A DNA stretch of 23,952 nt from an uncultured Streptococcus sp. (GTDB taxonomy: Bacteria; Bacillota; Bacilli; Lactobacillales; Streptococcaceae): contig NZ_CALHWC010000124.1 in NCBI RefSeq assembly GCF_938036805.1, positions 1 through 23,952 of the forward strand. The letters are read 5' to 3'. Positions 22,895-23,952 of this stretch are shown piece after piece (the stretch's first letter is position 1; each line of letters starts with the position of its first letter). The notes beneath the pieces were generated by a model. That model was given only the letters and a program-made list of their open reading frames with translations, had not been told where the DNA came from and ran no database searches. A program made the position numbers and the translations under genes.

Positions 22895-23952
22895 CTAAGC
22901 TTCTAAGTGATTGAAGCCCATTTTTGAACGAATTTTATCATGAAGGTTTTCGATAATGGCTGGTTTCTCAACCTTTGGCGCATCTTCGTGCAAGAGCCAA
23001 GTCTTAGCCCAGTGCGTATCGGAAACCTGAAAGGCAGGAGCTTTTTCTTCGAAATCAATGGCCATTGCATAGTCCGAACGAAGTGCAAAAGCATCCCCTT
23101 TAATGCTAGTATATAGCGACGGTGGTGTACCTGGAATCGAGTAGAGTTCACCATTTGCTTCAGCTAACTGCGGCAAGCTAGACAGCAAGCTCCATGTATA
23201 TGGATGTTTTGGATCGTAGAAGATTTCTTCAACTGTTCCATATTCAACGATCTCGCCAGCATACATAACTGCCACTTTATCAGCAATACTTGCCACAACA
23301 CCAAGGTCATGGGTGATAAAGACAGTCGTGAAATGGTATTCTGCCTGCAATGATTTGAGCAAGTCAATAATCTGCGCCTGAATCGTCACATCGAGGGCCG
23401 TTGTAGGCTCATCACAGATCAGAATATCTGGACGACAAGCCAAGGCGATCGCGATAACAATCCGTTGACGCATCCCGCCTGAATATTGAAATGGATATTC
23501 TTCAAAACGCTTCTCAGCGTCAGGAATTCCGACTTTGGTCATGTAGTCGATTGCCATTTCTTTGGCTTCTTTGCTTGTTTTTCCTTGGTGTTTGACGATT
23601 ACTTCGGTAATTTGACTTCCGATTGTATTAATCGGATCTAGACTAGTCATGGGATCTTGGAAAATGGTTGCAATTTTAGCCCCGCGGATTGGCTCCCAAT
23701 CCTTGTTGCTCTTTAGGGCCGTCAAATCAGTTCCTCGGTAATCAATCGTTCCTTGAGCTACACGGCCATTTTCTTCCAACATTCCAGTAAATGTTTTTGT
23801 CAAAACAGATTTACCAGAGCCAGATTCTCCAACCAGAGCTAGAACTTCACCTTCAACTAGATCAAGGGAAACGCCTCGAATGGCAGTCAATACTCTGTCA
23901 CGAACGTCAAATTCCACGACAATATCGCGAGCAGTCAATATTACATTTTTAT
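22895..23952 (-). CDS. amiE: oligopeptide ABC transporter ATP-binding protein AmiE (5' end outside window)
   Basis: AmiE pairs with AmiF to drive the Ami oligopeptide permease. The frame stays open to the right edge: the bases at 23939-23950 encode K-N-V-I, continuing into LTARDIVVEF, as in AmiE. The true start lies a few codons beyond the window; the TTG at 23938 is internal. Visible motifs are Walker A VGESGSGKSV, the signature YSGGMRQRIV, Walker B ILICDEP with TTALD, and the switch FITHDLGVV. The C-terminal extension has HPYTWSLLSSLPQL. About 352 residues are in the window, close to the roughly 355 expected. Upstream ami genes are not shown. Confidence 0.95.
   Translation of the reverse strand, partial: KNVILTARDIVVEFDVRDRVLTAIRGVSLDLVEGEVLALVGESGSGKSVLTKTFTGMLEENGRVAQGTIDYRGTDLTALKSNKDWEPIRGAKIATIFQDPMTSLDPINTIGSQITEVIVKHQGKTSKEAKEMAIDYMTKVGIPDAEKRFEEYPFQYSGGMRQRIVIAIALACRPDILICDEPTTALDVTIQAQIIDLLKSLQAEYHFTTVFITHDLGVVASIADKVAVMYAGEIVEYGTVEEIFYDPKHPYTWSLLSSLPQLAEANGELYSIPGTPPSLYTSIKGDAFALRSDYAMAIDFEEKAPAFQVSDTHWAKTWLLHEDAPKVEKPAIIENLHDKIRSKMGFNHLEA

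Noticed and set aside
1..23952. Mobile elements, prophage, CRISPR or defence island
   Set aside because: No transposase, integrase, direct-repeat array or Cas-like protein is seen. The gene content and order are core streptococcal.

Overview
The window is a piece of a Streptococcus chromosome. The sanguinis/mitis group fits best, judged from protein sequences as I remember them; I could not run a search. The evidence is a low-to-middling GC content, a streptococcal 16S 5' end, a ComX (SigX) cin-box in front of comFA, LiaFSR, AmiE/AmiF, and the order snf - unknown gene - murC - GNAT - GNAT - mltG - greA, which I recall from pneumococcus. Every gene is on the minus strand except yigZ and cysK. 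I see no insertion sequence, prophage, CRISPR array or tRNA.

Layout from low to high coordinates. (1) 1-465: the 5' end of a 16S rRNA gene, its leader and a strong rrn promoter, all on the minus strand. (2) 466-4596: nth, greA, mltG and two tandem GNAT acetyltransferases. (3) 4608-9801: murC, an unrecognised basic protein, and a SWIM-SNF2 helicase. Regions 2 and 3 mix cell-wall genes (murC, mltG) with DNA and RNA-polymerase genes (nth, snf, greA). (4) 9953-12540: hpf, comFC and comFA, a late-competence operon with the ribosome-hibernation factor downstream. (5) 12597-14278: yigZ and cysK on the plus strand. (6) 14329-18450: a CvfD/GSP13-like S1 protein, a HAD-cyclophilin fusion, and the cell-envelope stress system liaR-liaS-liaF. 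(7) 18673-21695: a DNase I-like phosphoesterase and the glucose PTS transporter ptsG under a perfect cre site. (8) 21958-23952: amiF and the start-truncated amiE of the oligopeptide permease.

Most of this is core genome. The more interesting signals are regulatory. The divergent comFA and yigZ promoters sit so close to their start codons that both mRNAs should be leaderless or nearly so. A near-perfect cre site overlaps the -10 of hpf, which can also be read from the competence operon. An exact 10-bp hairpin lies between mltG and greA. mltG probably starts at TTG. At protein level, Nth has lost two of the four iron-sulfur cysteines, a HAD phosphatase is fused to a cyclophilin and coupled to an S1 RNA-binding protein, and the conserved-looking gene between snf and murC has no function I can recognise. 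I found no clear-cut new multi-gene defence or mobile system.
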